From Betaproteobacteria bacterium (GTDB lineage: Bacteria; Pseudomonadota; Gammaproteobacteria; Burkholderiales; Usitatibacteraceae): a stretch of 64,000 nucleotides of DNA. This document shows positions 1 to 8,120 of the stretch, piece after piece. The translations under genes were made by a program, and so were the position numbers. The notes under the pieces are model-generated. The model was not told the origin of the DNA. It worked only from the letters and a program-made list of their open reading frames with translations, and ran no database searches. Location of the stretch: NCBI GenBank assembly GCA_016709665.1, contig JADJMI010000028.1:1-64000 (forward strand). The letters run 5' to 3'. How positions within the stretch are numbered: the stretch's first letter is position 1; each line of letters starts with the position of its first letter.

Positions 1-187
1 GCGCCGGGGCCTGCGCCCGCGCGTCCGACGGCAGGCTGAGCAGGCTCGCGGCGCCCGTGGCGGTGAGGCCCAGGGCGGCGACCAGGCGGAGCATGTCGCG
101 GCGGGACGTGCCGCGACCGAGCGCATCGGCGAGGCGGCGGCGGTCGAGGTCGTCGAGTCGGATCGGGGGCATCGGGGTGTCGTCCAT
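1..187 (-). CDS. Tat-signal exported protein, N-terminal fragment (possible polyamine-type solute-binding protein)
   Basis: The reading frame starts with ATG at 187 on the minus strand and runs off the window edge, giving the first 62 residues. It begins MDDTPMPPIRLDD and contains a twin-arginine-like signal (TSRRDMLRLVAALGLT), a hydrophobic stretch, and an AQA-type cleavage site near residues 57-60. The protein is therefore probably folded before export to the periplasm. The mature domain lies outside the window, so function cannot be read. Its place 5' of an amine oxidoreductase and near a class III aminotransferase suggests a binding protein for a polyamine transporter, but that is inference only. 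Confidence 0.6.
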   Translation of the reverse strand, partial: MDDTPMPPIRLDDLDRRRLADALGRGTSRRDMLRLVAALGLTATGAASLLSLPSDARAQAPA

Positions 188-207
188 GGCGTTTTCCTTG
201 TTTGGCG

Positions 208-1488
208 CTACTCGATCGCGTCTTTCATGCGGTACCACGCGCCCACCAGGGGCAGGAACCAGGGCTTGCCGAAGTGCCCGGGGATGGCCGGCCAGTCGAG
301 GCCGAGCCACGGGCTCTTCGCGGGCCGGCCGGCCAGCAGGTCGGCCATCGCCGCGCCCAGGTGCACGGCGATCTGCACCCCGTGCCCGCTGTAGCCCATC
401 GCATGGTAAAGCCCGTCGCGTTCGCCCGCGCGCGGCAGGCGGTCGCGCGTCATGTCGACGAGGCCGCCCCAGAAGTAGTCGATGCGCACGTCCGCCAGGG
501 ACGGGAACATGCGCGCGATCGTGGCGCGCAGGATGGCGGCGCTCTCCTCGTCGATCCGGGGGTTCGACAGGGCGAAGCGGGCGCGCCCGCCGAAGAGCAG
601 GCGGTCGTCCGGCGTGATGCGGAAGTAGTTCACGATGTGCACCGAGGTGACGTAGTTGCGCCGCTTCGGCATGAGGCGGGCGATGACGTCCTTGGGCAAG
701 GGTTCCGTGGCCACCATGAAGCTTCCCACCGGAACGATGCGCCGGCGCAGCCAGGCGAAGGGCCCGTCCTGCGAGGCGCCGGTCGCCAGGAAGACGCGCG
801 AGGCCTCGAAGGTGCCGCGCGAGGTGACGACGCGGTGGGCGTAGCCATCGAGGCGTTCCAGGGCGGTGACGCGCGCGTTCGTGAAGACACGCGCGCCGCG
901 GCGCTGGGCGGCCTGCGCGAGCCCGACGCCGAAGCGGCCGGGGTGCAGCTGGGCGCTCGTCTTCTGCAGGAGCGCGCCGTAGGCCTCGGCGGTGTCGATC
1001 TCCTCGCGCACGCGCCCGGGACCGATGAGTTCCATGCCGGGGTCGACCTCGCGGTGCATCGTCTCGTAGTAGCGGGCGAGCGTGTCGTAATGCCCGGGCT
1101 TCACGGCGACCTTGAGCTTGCCGCAGCGGCCGAAGTCGCAATCGATCGATTCCTCGCGCACGAGCGTCTCGACGGCGGTCACGGCGTCCTCGAAGTCCCG
1201 GTACATCTCGCGGGCGCGATCCTTTCCGAATGCGCCGACGACGTCCGCGTAGCCGGGCGAAAGCCCGTTGTTGCAGTGCCCGCCGTTGCGGCCCGAGGCT
1301 TCGCCCGCGATACGGCCGGCCTCGACGAGGGTCACCGAGGCGCCGCTGCGGGCGAGCCCGTACGCGGCGGAGAGCCCCGTGTAGCCGCCGCCCACCACGC
1401 AGACGTCGACCCGTCCGCCCTCGGCGAGGGCACCCGGCGAATCGGTGAACGCCGGCGCGGTGTCCAGCCAGTAGGACTCGTATTTCAT
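208..1488 (-). CDS. FAD-dependent amine oxidoreductase, PuuB/DadA-like
   Basis: 426 residues, ATG start (MKYESYWLDT). An N-terminal Rossmann dinucleotide-binding motif GGGYTG sits at about residues 33-38, followed by an acidic strand end (TLVEA) and the ASGRNGGH segment typical of the DAO superfamily that includes gamma-glutamylputrescine oxidase. The C-terminal GYSGHGV segment closes the FAD site. Members oxidatively deaminate amines or amino acids with FAD and O2. The HAD hydrolase gene lies 16 nt upstream in the same direction, and an aminotransferase is nearby, consistent with amine or polyamine catabolism. The exact substrate is not evident. Confidence 0.87.
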   Translation of the reverse strand: MKYESYWLDTAPAFTDSPGALAEGGRVDVCVVGGGYTGLSAAYGLARSGASVTLVEAGRIAGEASGRNGGHCNNGLSPGYADVVGAFGKDRAREMYRDFEDAVTAVETLVREESIDCDFGRCGKLKVAVKPGHYDTLARYYETMHREVDPGMELIGPGRVREEIDTAEAYGALLQKTSAQLHPGRFGVGLAQAAQRRGARVFTNARVTALERLDGYAHRVVTSRGTFEASRVFLATGASQDGPFAWLRRRIVPVGSFMVATEPLPKDVIARLMPKRRNYVTSVHIVNYFRITPDDRLLFGGRARFALSNPRIDEESAAILRATIARMFPSLADVRIDYFWGGLVDMTRDRLPRAGERDGLYHAMGYSGHGVQIAVHLGAAMADLLAGRPAKSPWLGLDWPAIPGHFGKPWFLPLVGAWYRMKDAIE

Positions 1489-1504
1489 CGGGACGCGGCG
1501 GCGC

Positions 1505-2169
1505 TCAGAGGCCGACGAGGCCCGGCAGGCCGTTGATGTCGTCGATCTCGACCGAGCCGTAGGCGGGTTGAACGGGTCGTGCCCGCGCTTCACGAACGCC
1601 TTCATCTTGATGCCGATGTCGGCAGCCGACATGTGGTCGTAGCGCATGCTCGAGGAGACGTGCAGGATGTCCTCGGGCGCGCAGCCGAGGTTGTCGATCA
1701 TGTACTCGAAGGCGCGCAGGCGCGGCTTGTAGGCGCCGGCCATCTCGGCCGTGAAGACGTGCGCGAAGGGCGCGCCCAGCTGGGCGACGTTGCGGTGGAT
1801 CTGCTCGTTCGCGGCGTTGGACAGGATGACGAGCGGGAATTCCTTCGCGGTCTTCGAGAGCCCCGGGGGCACGTCCGGGTAGGGGGCCCACGTGGGCACC
1901 GCCTCGTAGATCCGCAAGGCGTCGTCGGTCCGCGAGGCCACCTTCGCGCGCCGGCACGCGCGCTCGAGGGAGCGGAACAGCACTTCCTTGTACGGGCGCC
2001 AGTCGCCCATCACCTCGTCGCGGCGGTAGTGGCGGAAGTCCGTGAGGAAGGCGTCCATCCGCTCGGCCGGGACGCGGTCGGCGAAGACTTCCCTCGTCAC
2101 GTCGCCGATGCGGAAATGGGTGAGGGTGCCGTAGCAGTCGAAGGTGATGAACTTGGGGCGGAAGGTCAC
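1505..2169 (-). CDS. HAD superfamily hydrolase, haloacid dehalogenase type II-like, with an apparent frameshift
   Basis: About 221 residues if one base is restored. GTG start at 2169 (V-TFRPKFITFDCYGTL). HAD motif I is FDCYGTL with the nucleophilic Asp, motif II is VILSNAA, and motif III includes Lys in AYKPRLRAFEY. The frame breaks at about 1563-1568: the residues up to GHDPFNP lie in one frame and the conserved C-terminus AYGSVEIDDINGLPGLVGL in another. One extra C in the CCC run restores a normal-length protein ending at 1505. As given, the frame instead reads on into the downstream oxidoreductase, producing a false 724-residue fusion. Substrate unknown; relatives often sit beside PuuB-like oxidases. 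Confidence 0.8.
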
Positions 2170-2380
2170 GGGCGGGGATCCTGTCGGGGAGGGGCCCCGC
2201 GAAGCGGGAAGCGCAAGGTGCGGGGCACGGCACGATTTCAGCATACGCGCCCCCGCAGCCCCAGCCTTATGCCGCGGGCCCTCGCGCACAAAAAGCTGTT
2301 TTGGCGGCGCGATCCAGCATAGTTTGCCGCCCGCTTTTTGCGAACATGGGGGCCTTCCACGCACAGGGAAAACCCGTTCC

Positions 2381-3232
2381 ATGGAGCCCGCGCCCGAGGT
2401 GGCTTACCGTCGATTCGCCGCGCGCGACGTGCCCCCGGCGCGCCGCCTGTCCGCGGCCGTGGGCTGGGCCCACCGCGAGGAGGATTGGGAATTCGTCCGC
2501 GCGCTCGGCAGCGGCTGGGTCGCGGTGGCCGGGGGCGAGGTGCGCGGCACGGCGCTCACCTGGCGCCACGACGCGCGCCACGGCTCCATCGGCATGGTGA
2601 TCGTCGAGCCGGGGTGGCAGGGCCTGGGCATCGGGCGCCAGCTCGTGGAGCGCGCGCTCGGAACGCTCGGGGATCGCTCGCTCACGCTGAACGGCACCGT
2701 GGCAGGCCGCAAGATGTACGAGCGGCTGGGGTTTCGCGTCGTGGGCCAGCTCGAACAGCACCAGGGCGTGCCGGGCAACGTGCCGCCCACGAGGCTCGGC
2801 CGCGGCGAGCGATTGCGGCCGGTGGGCACCGCCGACGTGCCGCGACTCGTGAAGCTCGGGCTCGCCGCCTCGGGCCTGCGCCGCGCAAGACTGATGCGCG
2901 CCCTCCTGGCCGTCTCGGAGGGCATCGCGATCGACCGCGGCGACGAGACGGTGGGCTTCGCGCTGTGCCGGCGCTTCGGCCACGGGCGGGTCGTCGGTCC
3001 CGTGGTGGCGCCGGACGCCGTGCGCGCGCAGGCCCTCATCGGTCACTGGGCCGCGGTCCATGCGGGCACGTTCCTGCGCACCGACGTCGACCGCGCCCTC
3101 GGCCTGGGGCCCTGGCTCACCGAGCTCGGCTTGCCGGAGGTAGACGCCGCGCTCACGATGGTGCGCGGCGAGGCGCCCCGTCGCCGGGGCGACGTGACCG
3201 CCTTCAGCGTCGTGAACCAGGCGCTGGGCTAG
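2381..3232 (+). CDS. GNAT family N-acetyltransferase (double-domain)
   Basis: 283 residues, ATG start (MEPAPEVAYRRF). The N-terminal half holds the acetyl-CoA binding motif A, with QGLGIG at residues 80-85 after the beta-4 strand GMVIVEPGW, and a second GNAT signature MYERLGFR. The C-terminal half resembles the degenerate second domain (Acetyltransf_18 type) of YitI-like proteins. It would transfer acetyl from acetyl-CoA to a small amine or amino acid; the acceptor is unknown. Two nucleotides separate its stop from the GTG start of the downstream reductase, so the two are probably co-transcribed. Confidence 0.85.
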   Translation: MEPAPEVAYRRFAARDVPPARRLSAAVGWAHREEDWEFVRALGSGWVAVAGGEVRGTALTWRHDARHGSIGMVIVEPGWQGLGIGRQLVERALGTLGDRSLTLNGTVAGRKMYERLGFRVVGQLEQHQGVPGNVPPTRLGRGERLRPVGTADVPRLVKLGLAASGLRRARLMRALLAVSEGIAIDRGDETVGFALCRRFGHGRVVGPVVAPDAVRAQALIGHWAAVHAGTFLRTDVDRALGLGPWLTELGLPEVDAALTMVRGEAPRRRGDVTAFSVVNQALG

Positions 3233-3234
3233 GC

Positions 3235-4161
3235 GTGGCGATCCTCTACAAGTCGGACCCGGTCCGTGGCGCGCAGTGGGCTGCGCTGCACCGCGAGCGC
3301 GCTCCCGACATCGATTTCCGCGTGTGGCCGGCCGAGGGCGACGTCACCGGCGTTCGCTACGTCATCGCCTGGTCGATCGCGCCGGACTTCCTCGCGCGGT
3401 TCCCGAACCTCGAGGTGCTCTTCTGCACCGGCGCGGGCGTGGACCGCCTCGGCCTGGCAGGCCTGCCGCCGGGACTGCCCGTGGTGCGCATGGTCGAACC
3501 GGGAATCGTCGAGGGCATGGGCGAATTCGTGACGATGGCCGCGCTGTCCCTCCACCGCGACGCTTACGAATACGCGCGTCTCCAGGCGCGTGGCGAATGG
3601 AAGGTGCTGCCGGTTCGGCCCGCATCAGCGACCCGCGTCGGCGTGCTCGGGGCGGGCGTCCTCGGCAGGCATGTGCTGGGCCGCCTCGCCGCTTTCGGCT
3701 TCGACTGCGCCGCGTGGAGCCGCACGCGCCCGGCGATCGCGGGCGTGGCGGGATTCGCGGGCCGCGAGGAGCTGCCGGCCTTCCTCGCGCGGACGGACAC
3801 GCTCGTGTGCCTGCTGCCGCTCACCGACGACACGCGCGGCATCCTCTCGGCGCCCGTCTTCGCCGCGTTGCCGCGCGGAGCGAGCGTGGTGAACGTGGGC
3901 CGCGGCGACCACCTGGTCGAAGCGGACCTCCTGGCGGCACTGGATGGCGGGCACCTCGCCGAAGCGGTCATCGACGTCATGCACGAGGAACCGCTTCCGG
4001 CCGGGCATCCGTTCTGGTCGCATCCGCGCGTGCACCTCACGCCCCACATCGCGAGCGAAACGCAGATACCGACGGCGGTCGATGCGCTCATCGCCAACGT
4101 GCGCGCCCACCTTGCGGGACAGCCGATGCGCGGCCTCGTCGATCGCACGAAAGGCTACTAG
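3235..4161 (+). CDS. D-isomer specific 2-hydroxyacid dehydrogenase, GhrA-like
   Basis: 308 residues from GTG 3235, two nucleotides after the preceding stop. It has the two-domain 2-hydroxyacid dehydrogenase layout. The NAD(P)-binding motif GAGVLG is at about 139-144, the substrate arginine is in NVGRGD (about R223), the catalytic Glu in HEEPLP (about 251) and His in TPHIASE (about H271). The N-terminal pattern (VWPAEGD, TGAGVD) matches glyoxylate/hydroxypyruvate reductase A rather than SerA, and there is no ACT domain. Likely reduces glyoxylate or hydroxypyruvate; the physiological substrate is inferred from family only. Confidence 0.87.
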   Translation: MAILYKSDPVRGAQWAALHRERAPDIDFRVWPAEGDVTGVRYVIAWSIAPDFLARFPNLEVLFCTGAGVDRLGLAGLPPGLPVVRMVEPGIVEGMGEFVTMAALSLHRDAYEYARLQARGEWKVLPVRPASATRVGVLGAGVLGRHVLGRLAAFGFDCAAWSRTRPAIAGVAGFAGREELPAFLARTDTLVCLLPLTDDTRGILSAPVFAALPRGASVVNVGRGDHLVEADLLAALDGGHLAEAVIDVMHEEPLPAGHPFWSHPRVHLTPHIASETQIPTAVDALIANVRAHLAGQPMRGLVDRTKGY

Positions 4162-4307
4162 CCGGTTCGGTGCGCGGCAGCAGGAAATGCCCTTTTCCGG
4201 TGCGATTCAGCCGCGCTTCGGCGGCGCGGTGCGCGAACTCCGCACGATAGCGCTGGGCCCGCGGGCTACGATGGCATCTTCGAGAGCCCCGTTTCATTCC
4301 CGACGCC

Positions 4308-5714
4308 ATGACCGACCGCCACCTGCTCGACGCCGACCGGCGTCACTGGATCCACCCCGTCGTCAACTACCGGGCGCACGAGAAGCGCGGCGTCACGATC
4401 CTCGAGTCAGCGCACGGGCCGTTCCTGGTCGATTCGGACGGGGTCGAGCTGCTCGATGCCTTCGCGGGCCTGTGGTGCGTGAACGTGGGCTACGGCCAGG
4501 AATCGGTCGTGCAGGCCGCGGCGGAGCAGATGCGCAAGCTCCCCTACGCCACCGGCTATTTCCACTACGGCTCGGAGCCCGCGATCCGCCTCGCGGAAAA
4601 GCTCGTCTCGATCGCGCCAGCCTCGCTCCAGCACGTCTACTTCGGCGCGGGCGGCGGCGACGCCATCGACACCGCGATCCGATTCATCACGAACTTCTAC
4701 AACGTGACGGGCCGGCCGGCGAAGAAGCACATCATCGCCCTCGAGCGCGGCTACCATGGCTCCACGTCGCTCGGCTCCGGCCTGACCGCGCTGGCACCCT
4801 TCCACGCGGGCTTCGACGTGCCGCTGCCGACCCAGCATCACCTCCCGTCGCCCTATCCCTACCGCCACGCCGCGGGGCCGGAACCGAAGGCCGTCATCGC
4901 GGCCTCGGTGAAGTCCCTTCGCGACGCGGTGTCGGCTCTCGGCGCCGAGAACGTCGCGGCCTTCTTCTGCGAGCCGGTGCAGGGGTCGGGCGGCGTGGTC
5001 GTCCCGCCCGTGGGCTGGCTCAAGGCCATGCACGAGGCTTGCCGCGAGCTCGGCATCCTCTTCCTCGCCGACGAGGTCATCACCGGCTTCGGCCGCACGG
5101 GGCCGATGTTCGCCTGCCAGGCCGAGGGCGTGGAGCCCGACCTCATGACGGTCGCCAAGGGACTCACGGCGGGCTACGTACCCATGAGCGCGACGTTCGT
5201 CTCGGACGAGATCTACCAGGCGCTCGCCGACGGCATCAAGGCCGGCATGCCGATGGGGCACGGGCACACGTACTCGGCCCACCCGGTGAGCGCGGCGGTG
5301 GCGCTGGAAGTGCTGCGCCTCTACGAGGAAGGCGGCATCCTCGCGAACGCCCGGCGCGTCGCCCCGGCCTTCGAGTCGGGCCTCGCGGCCACCCTCGCGC
5401 ACCCGCTCGTCGGGGACGTGCGCACGCGGGGCCTGCTGGGCGCCATCGAGCTGGTGGCCGACAAGGCGACGAAGCGTCGCTTCGACGCGGCGCTGAAGCT
5501 CCCGGACCGCATCACCGAGATCGCCTATCGCCGCCGGCTGGTCTTCCGGTGCTTCGGCGACAACATCCTGGGCTTCGCGCCCGCCTTGAACTACTCGGAA
5601 GGCGACGTGGCCCTGATGCTCGAGCGCATCGGGCAGGTGCTCGACGACGTGCTCGCCCTGGACGACGTGCGCCGGGCGATGGCCTGCGCGCCCGAGACGG
5701 CCGTCGCCCGCTAG
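4308..5714 (+). CDS. PLP-dependent class III aminotransferase (polyamine/omega-amino acid:pyruvate type)
   Basis: 468 residues, ATG start. A class III aminotransferase throughout: AFAGLWCVNVGYG near the N-terminus, GGGDAID for cofactor phosphate binding, YHGSTS, the LFLADEVITGFGRTG aspartate motif, and the PLP lysine in MTVAKGLTAGY. AGLWCVNVGYG and the overall pattern resemble SpuC/putrescine-pyruvate and beta-alanine-pyruvate transaminases. It would move an omega-amino group to pyruvate or another keto acid in the cytoplasm. Close to the PuuB-like oxidase, it supports an amine-degradation role. The exact amine is not determinable. Confidence 0.9.
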   Translation: MTDRHLLDADRRHWIHPVVNYRAHEKRGVTILESAHGPFLVDSDGVELLDAFAGLWCVNVGYGQESVVQAAAEQMRKLPYATGYFHYGSEPAIRLAEKLVSIAPASLQHVYFGAGGGDAIDTAIRFITNFYNVTGRPAKKHIIALERGYHGSTSLGSGLTALAPFHAGFDVPLPTQHHLPSPYPYRHAAGPEPKAVIAASVKSLRDAVSALGAENVAAFFCEPVQGSGGVVVPPVGWLKAMHEACRELGILFLADEVITGFGRTGPMFACQAEGVEPDLMTVAKGLTAGYVPMSATFVSDEIYQALADGIKAGMPMGHGHTYSAHPVSAAVALEVLRLYEEGGILANARRVAPAFESGLAATLAHPLVGDVRTRGLLGAIELVADKATKRRFDAALKLPDRITEIAYRRRLVFRCFGDNILGFAPALNYSEGDVALMLERIGQVLDDVLALDDVRRAMACAPETAVAR

Positions 5715-6107
5715 CCGCGGGCCCTCGCGCGCGCCCAAGCCTGCCGGCCGCGCACATCGCCCTCGTCGCATCCCGCCGCTTCCATCTCGTCGTCGATGGC
5801 GACCTGCTCGCCGTCGCCCGCGTGTTGCGATTGCTCAGGCGCCATCGCGCCGTGGTCGAGCACCCGGTCCGGGAAGGCGAGGGGGGCGCCCCGGAGCGAA
5901 TGGAAGGCCGCGTCCCGAACGGGCGGCATGCCCGGGCGCTGGCGGGATCACTCTCCCGGGATCCCGCGGTGCGACGGGCTTTCGTCGAGGGGATCCGGGA
6001 TGCGCCGGATGTCGCGGCGGGCGGGCGGGCGCGTCCGGGCGCAGAATGCGCATGACCCCGGCACCTTCGCCAACGGCGGCGCGCGCCACCCTTCGACGCA
6101 CACGGCC
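5715..6107 (+). other. 393-nt gap with a coding-like but startless open frame
   Basis: No recognisable gene. The plus frame whose codons begin at 5714 stays open to a TGA at 6053-6055 and has a strong G/C preference at third codon positions, as in the flanking genes. It has no ATG, GTG or TTG before GTG 5822. Read from 5822 it gives 77 residues (VLRLLRRHRAVVEHPVREGE and onward), with no family I recognise. It may be a small gene, a decayed gene remnant or a frame artefact. The final 52 nt before the acyl-CoA dehydrogenase show no clear promoter. Confidence 0.3.
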
Positions 6108-7268
6108 ATGTTCAACGAGCCCGACGAGCACCAGGAAATCCGCGACGCGGTGCGGCACCTCTGCCGGCAGTTTCCCGACGAGTATTTCCGCGAGATCGAC
6201 GCGCGCAAGGCCTATCCCGAGCGGTTCGTCGATGCGTTGATCGAGGCCGGGTGGCTCTCGGCCATGATCCCGGAGGCGTATGGGGGGACGGGCCTGGGGC
6301 TCACGGCCGCCTCGGTGATCATGGAGGAGATCAACCGTTCCGGCGGCAATGCCGGGGCCGTGCACGGGCAGATGTACAACATGGGAACGCTGCTGCGCAG
6401 CGGCAGCGCGGCCCAGAAGGAAAAGTACCTTCCGGCCATCGCCGCAGGAAAACTGCGCATCCAGTCGATGGCCGTCACCGAGCCCACGACGGGGTCGGAC
6501 ACCACGAAGATCCGGACGACGGCGGTGAAGCGGGACGGCCGCTACGTCGTGAACGGCCAGAAGGTATGGATCTCCCGCGTGCAGCATTCGGACCTGATGA
6601 TCCTCCTGGCGCGGACCACGCCGCTCGCGGAGGTGAGGAAGAAATCCGAGGGCATGTCGATCTTCATCGTCGACCTGCGCGAGGCCATCGGCCGGGGTCT
6701 CACCGTGAAGCCCATCGCGAACCTCGTGAACCACGAGACGAACGAGCTCTTCTTCGACGACCTCGAGATCCCCGAGGAGAACCTCATCGGCGAGGAGGGG
6801 TGCGGGTTCCGGTACATCCTCGACGGCCTCAACGCGGAGCGCACGCTCATCGCGGCCGAGTGCATCGGCGACGGCTACTGGTTCGTCGAGCGCGCCCGCA
6901 AGTACGCGAGCGAGCGCGTCGTCTTCGATCGCCCCATCGGTCGGAACCAGGGCGTGGCCTTCCCGATCGCGGACGCGTTCATCGAGATCGAGGCCGCCAA
7001 TCTCATGCGCTTCGAGGCGGCGCGGCTATTCGACGAGATGAAGCCCTGCGGCGCCCAGGCCAATATGGCCAAGTACCTCGCGGCCAAGGCCTCCTGGGAG
7101 GCCGCCAACGTTTGCCTGCAGACCCACGGCGGCTTCGGCTTCGCCAACGAATACGACATCGAGCGCAAGTTCCGCGAGACGCGCCTCTACCAGGTGGCGC
7201 CCATCTCCACAAACCTCGTCTACGCGTACGTGGCCGAGCACGTGCTGGGCTTGCCGCGCTCGTTCTGA
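6108..7268 (+). CDS. Acyl-CoA dehydrogenase
   Basis: 386 residues, ATG start (MFNEPDEHQEIRD). It has the full three-domain acyl-CoA dehydrogenase layout: an N-terminal helical domain, a middle beta-domain with AVTEPTTGSDTTKI (FAD/substrate loop), and a C-terminal helical domain with the NAERTLIAAECIG and QTHGGFGFANEYDIERKFRETRLY signatures. It would catalyse FAD-dependent alpha,beta-dehydrogenation of an acyl-CoA and pass electrons to ETF. Chain length or branched substrate cannot be told from the sequence. It is flanked by a 393-nt gap upstream and the small Trp-rich gene downstream. Confidence 0.92.
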   Translation: MFNEPDEHQEIRDAVRHLCRQFPDEYFREIDARKAYPERFVDALIEAGWLSAMIPEAYGGTGLGLTAASVIMEEINRSGGNAGAVHGQMYNMGTLLRSGSAAQKEKYLPAIAAGKLRIQSMAVTEPTTGSDTTKIRTTAVKRDGRYVVNGQKVWISRVQHSDLMILLARTTPLAEVRKKSEGMSIFIVDLREAIGRGLTVKPIANLVNHETNELFFDDLEIPEENLIGEEGCGFRYILDGLNAERTLIAAECIGDGYWFVERARKYASERVVFDRPIGRNQGVAFPIADAFIEIEAANLMRFEAARLFDEMKPCGAQANMAKYLAAKASWEAANVCLQTHGGFGFANEYDIERKFRETRLYQVAPISTNLVYAYVAEHVLGLPRSF

Positions 7269-7324
7269 GGGCGCGCCCGCCGCAAGCGCCCGGGCGCGTC
7301 GATCCCTGCCGGCGCTCGGGCACA

Positions 7325-7555
7325 ATGGCTCCGATGAACCCATTGCATCCGAAGAAGCTCCTCCATACGAAGTGGACGGCCGTGCGGCCGGTCGCACGGC
7401 AGAAGCATTTCATCGTGACGAAGGTGATCGAGTGCGGGGAGCCGCTTGGCCCGATCGTGTGGGTCGAGATCGAAGCCGTGCATTCGCGGCGGACGACGCG
7501 GTTGCCCTGGCGGCAATTGCGCGATCAGGAACTCTGGCGACAGGGTTGGACCTGA
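7325..7555 (+). CDS. TIGR02450 family tryptophan-rich small protein
   Basis: 76 residues from ATG 7325. A second in-frame ATG at 7334 (MNPLHPKKLLHTKWTAV) matches the family N-terminus better, and neither has a strong Shine-Dalgarno. The conserved block NPLHPKKLLHTKWTAVRPV, then HFIVTKV, IEAVHSRR and LPWRQLRD...WRQGWT, is the signature of this uncharacterised proteobacterial family. Function unknown. Its stop lies 8 nt before the stem-loop that also terminates the convergent tmRNA gene. Confidence 0.85.
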   Translation: MAPMNPLHPKKLLHTKWTAVRPVARQKHFIVTKVIECGEPLGPIVWVEIEAVHSRRTTRLPWRQLRDQELWRQGWT

Positions 7556-7557
7556 AG

Positions 7558-7591
7558 AAAAAAGAGACCAACCGGCAGGCCGGTTGGTCTC
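7558..7591 (-). terminator. Intrinsic terminator of ssrA (also usable in the other direction)
   Basis: A perfect 12-bp stem (7564-7575 with 7580-7591), loop CAGG, followed on the minus strand by six U residues (A at 7558-7563). It lies 6 nt beyond the tmRNA CCA end. In the plus direction it follows the TIGR02450 stop codon and could act for that gene too, though with a poor U-tract. Confidence 0.85.
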
Positions 7592-7597
7592 TCGCTT

Positions 7598-7962
7598 TGG
7601 TGGAGGCGGCGGGAATCGAACCCGCGTCCAGATGCCCATCCACGAACAGATCTACATGCGTAGCCGGTTGTTCTGCTCTCGCGGATCGACCAGGAACCGG
7701 CTCCCGGCTTTCACCGCCAGCCACCTTGGATCTAGGTCCCCGCCAAGTGGCCCGACGGGTTCCGATTCACTGTTTATGACTCCGCTGCCGGTGTTCTGGC
7801 CCCACCCAGTGAAAAATAGGTGCGGAGCTGACCGGTATTAAGCGGCCAGGGCGTACGTTTCGTCGTTCGCAGTTAAGTTTGCGATTCCAGCGGTTTTACG
7901 AGACGTTGGCGCTCGGCATGCCCTGCTCGCTTCACTGCACCTGTCGAAGCCAGGTCGCCCCC
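7598..7962 (-). ncRNA. ssrA: Transfer-messenger RNA (tmRNA), one-piece
   Basis: 365 nt. The 5' end GGGGGCG (7962-7956) pairs with CGCCUCC just before the encoded 3' ACCA (ends 7598), forming the 7-bp tRNA-like acceptor stem. The 3' part carries a T-arm with GGTTCGATTCC. The mRNA-like segment at about 7840-7875 reads GCG AAC GAC GAA ACG TAC GCC CTG GCC GCT TAA, giving tag peptide ANDETYALAA, which ends in the usual ALAA degron. Order is 5'-tRNA half, tag, pseudoknots, 3'-tRNA half, so it is not a permuted two-piece form. It rescues stalled ribosomes with SmpB. Confidence 0.97.
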
Positions 7963-7986
7963 GGAAACCGGGGTCCAGCGAATGCC

Positions 7987-7992
7987 ATTCTA
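7987..7992 (-). promoter_or_regulatory. Putative -10 element of ssrA
   Basis: TAGAAT on the minus strand, 24 nt before the mature 5' end, would start a transcript with a short leader for RNase P to remove. A small GC hairpin (CCCCGG/CCGGGG) overlaps the 5' processing site. No convincing -35 at standard spacing. Confidence 0.45.
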
Positions 7993-8120
7993 CTCGCCCG
8001 TCCCGTCACCGAGCCGCGCTTGTCGGTTAGATGGTGCTCGCCGGGCGGAGTTCAAGGCCCTCGCGCCGCGTAGAATGGCGCCCGGCGCGTAACGGCGCCG
8101 CCCCCATTTCCGGAATCCTC

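Noticed and set aside
208..2382. 724-residue HAD-oxidoreductase fusion protein
   Set aside because: It results from a one-base frameshift in the HAD gene; the oxidoreductase has its own ATG at 1488 and the HAD its own normal C-terminus in the other frame.
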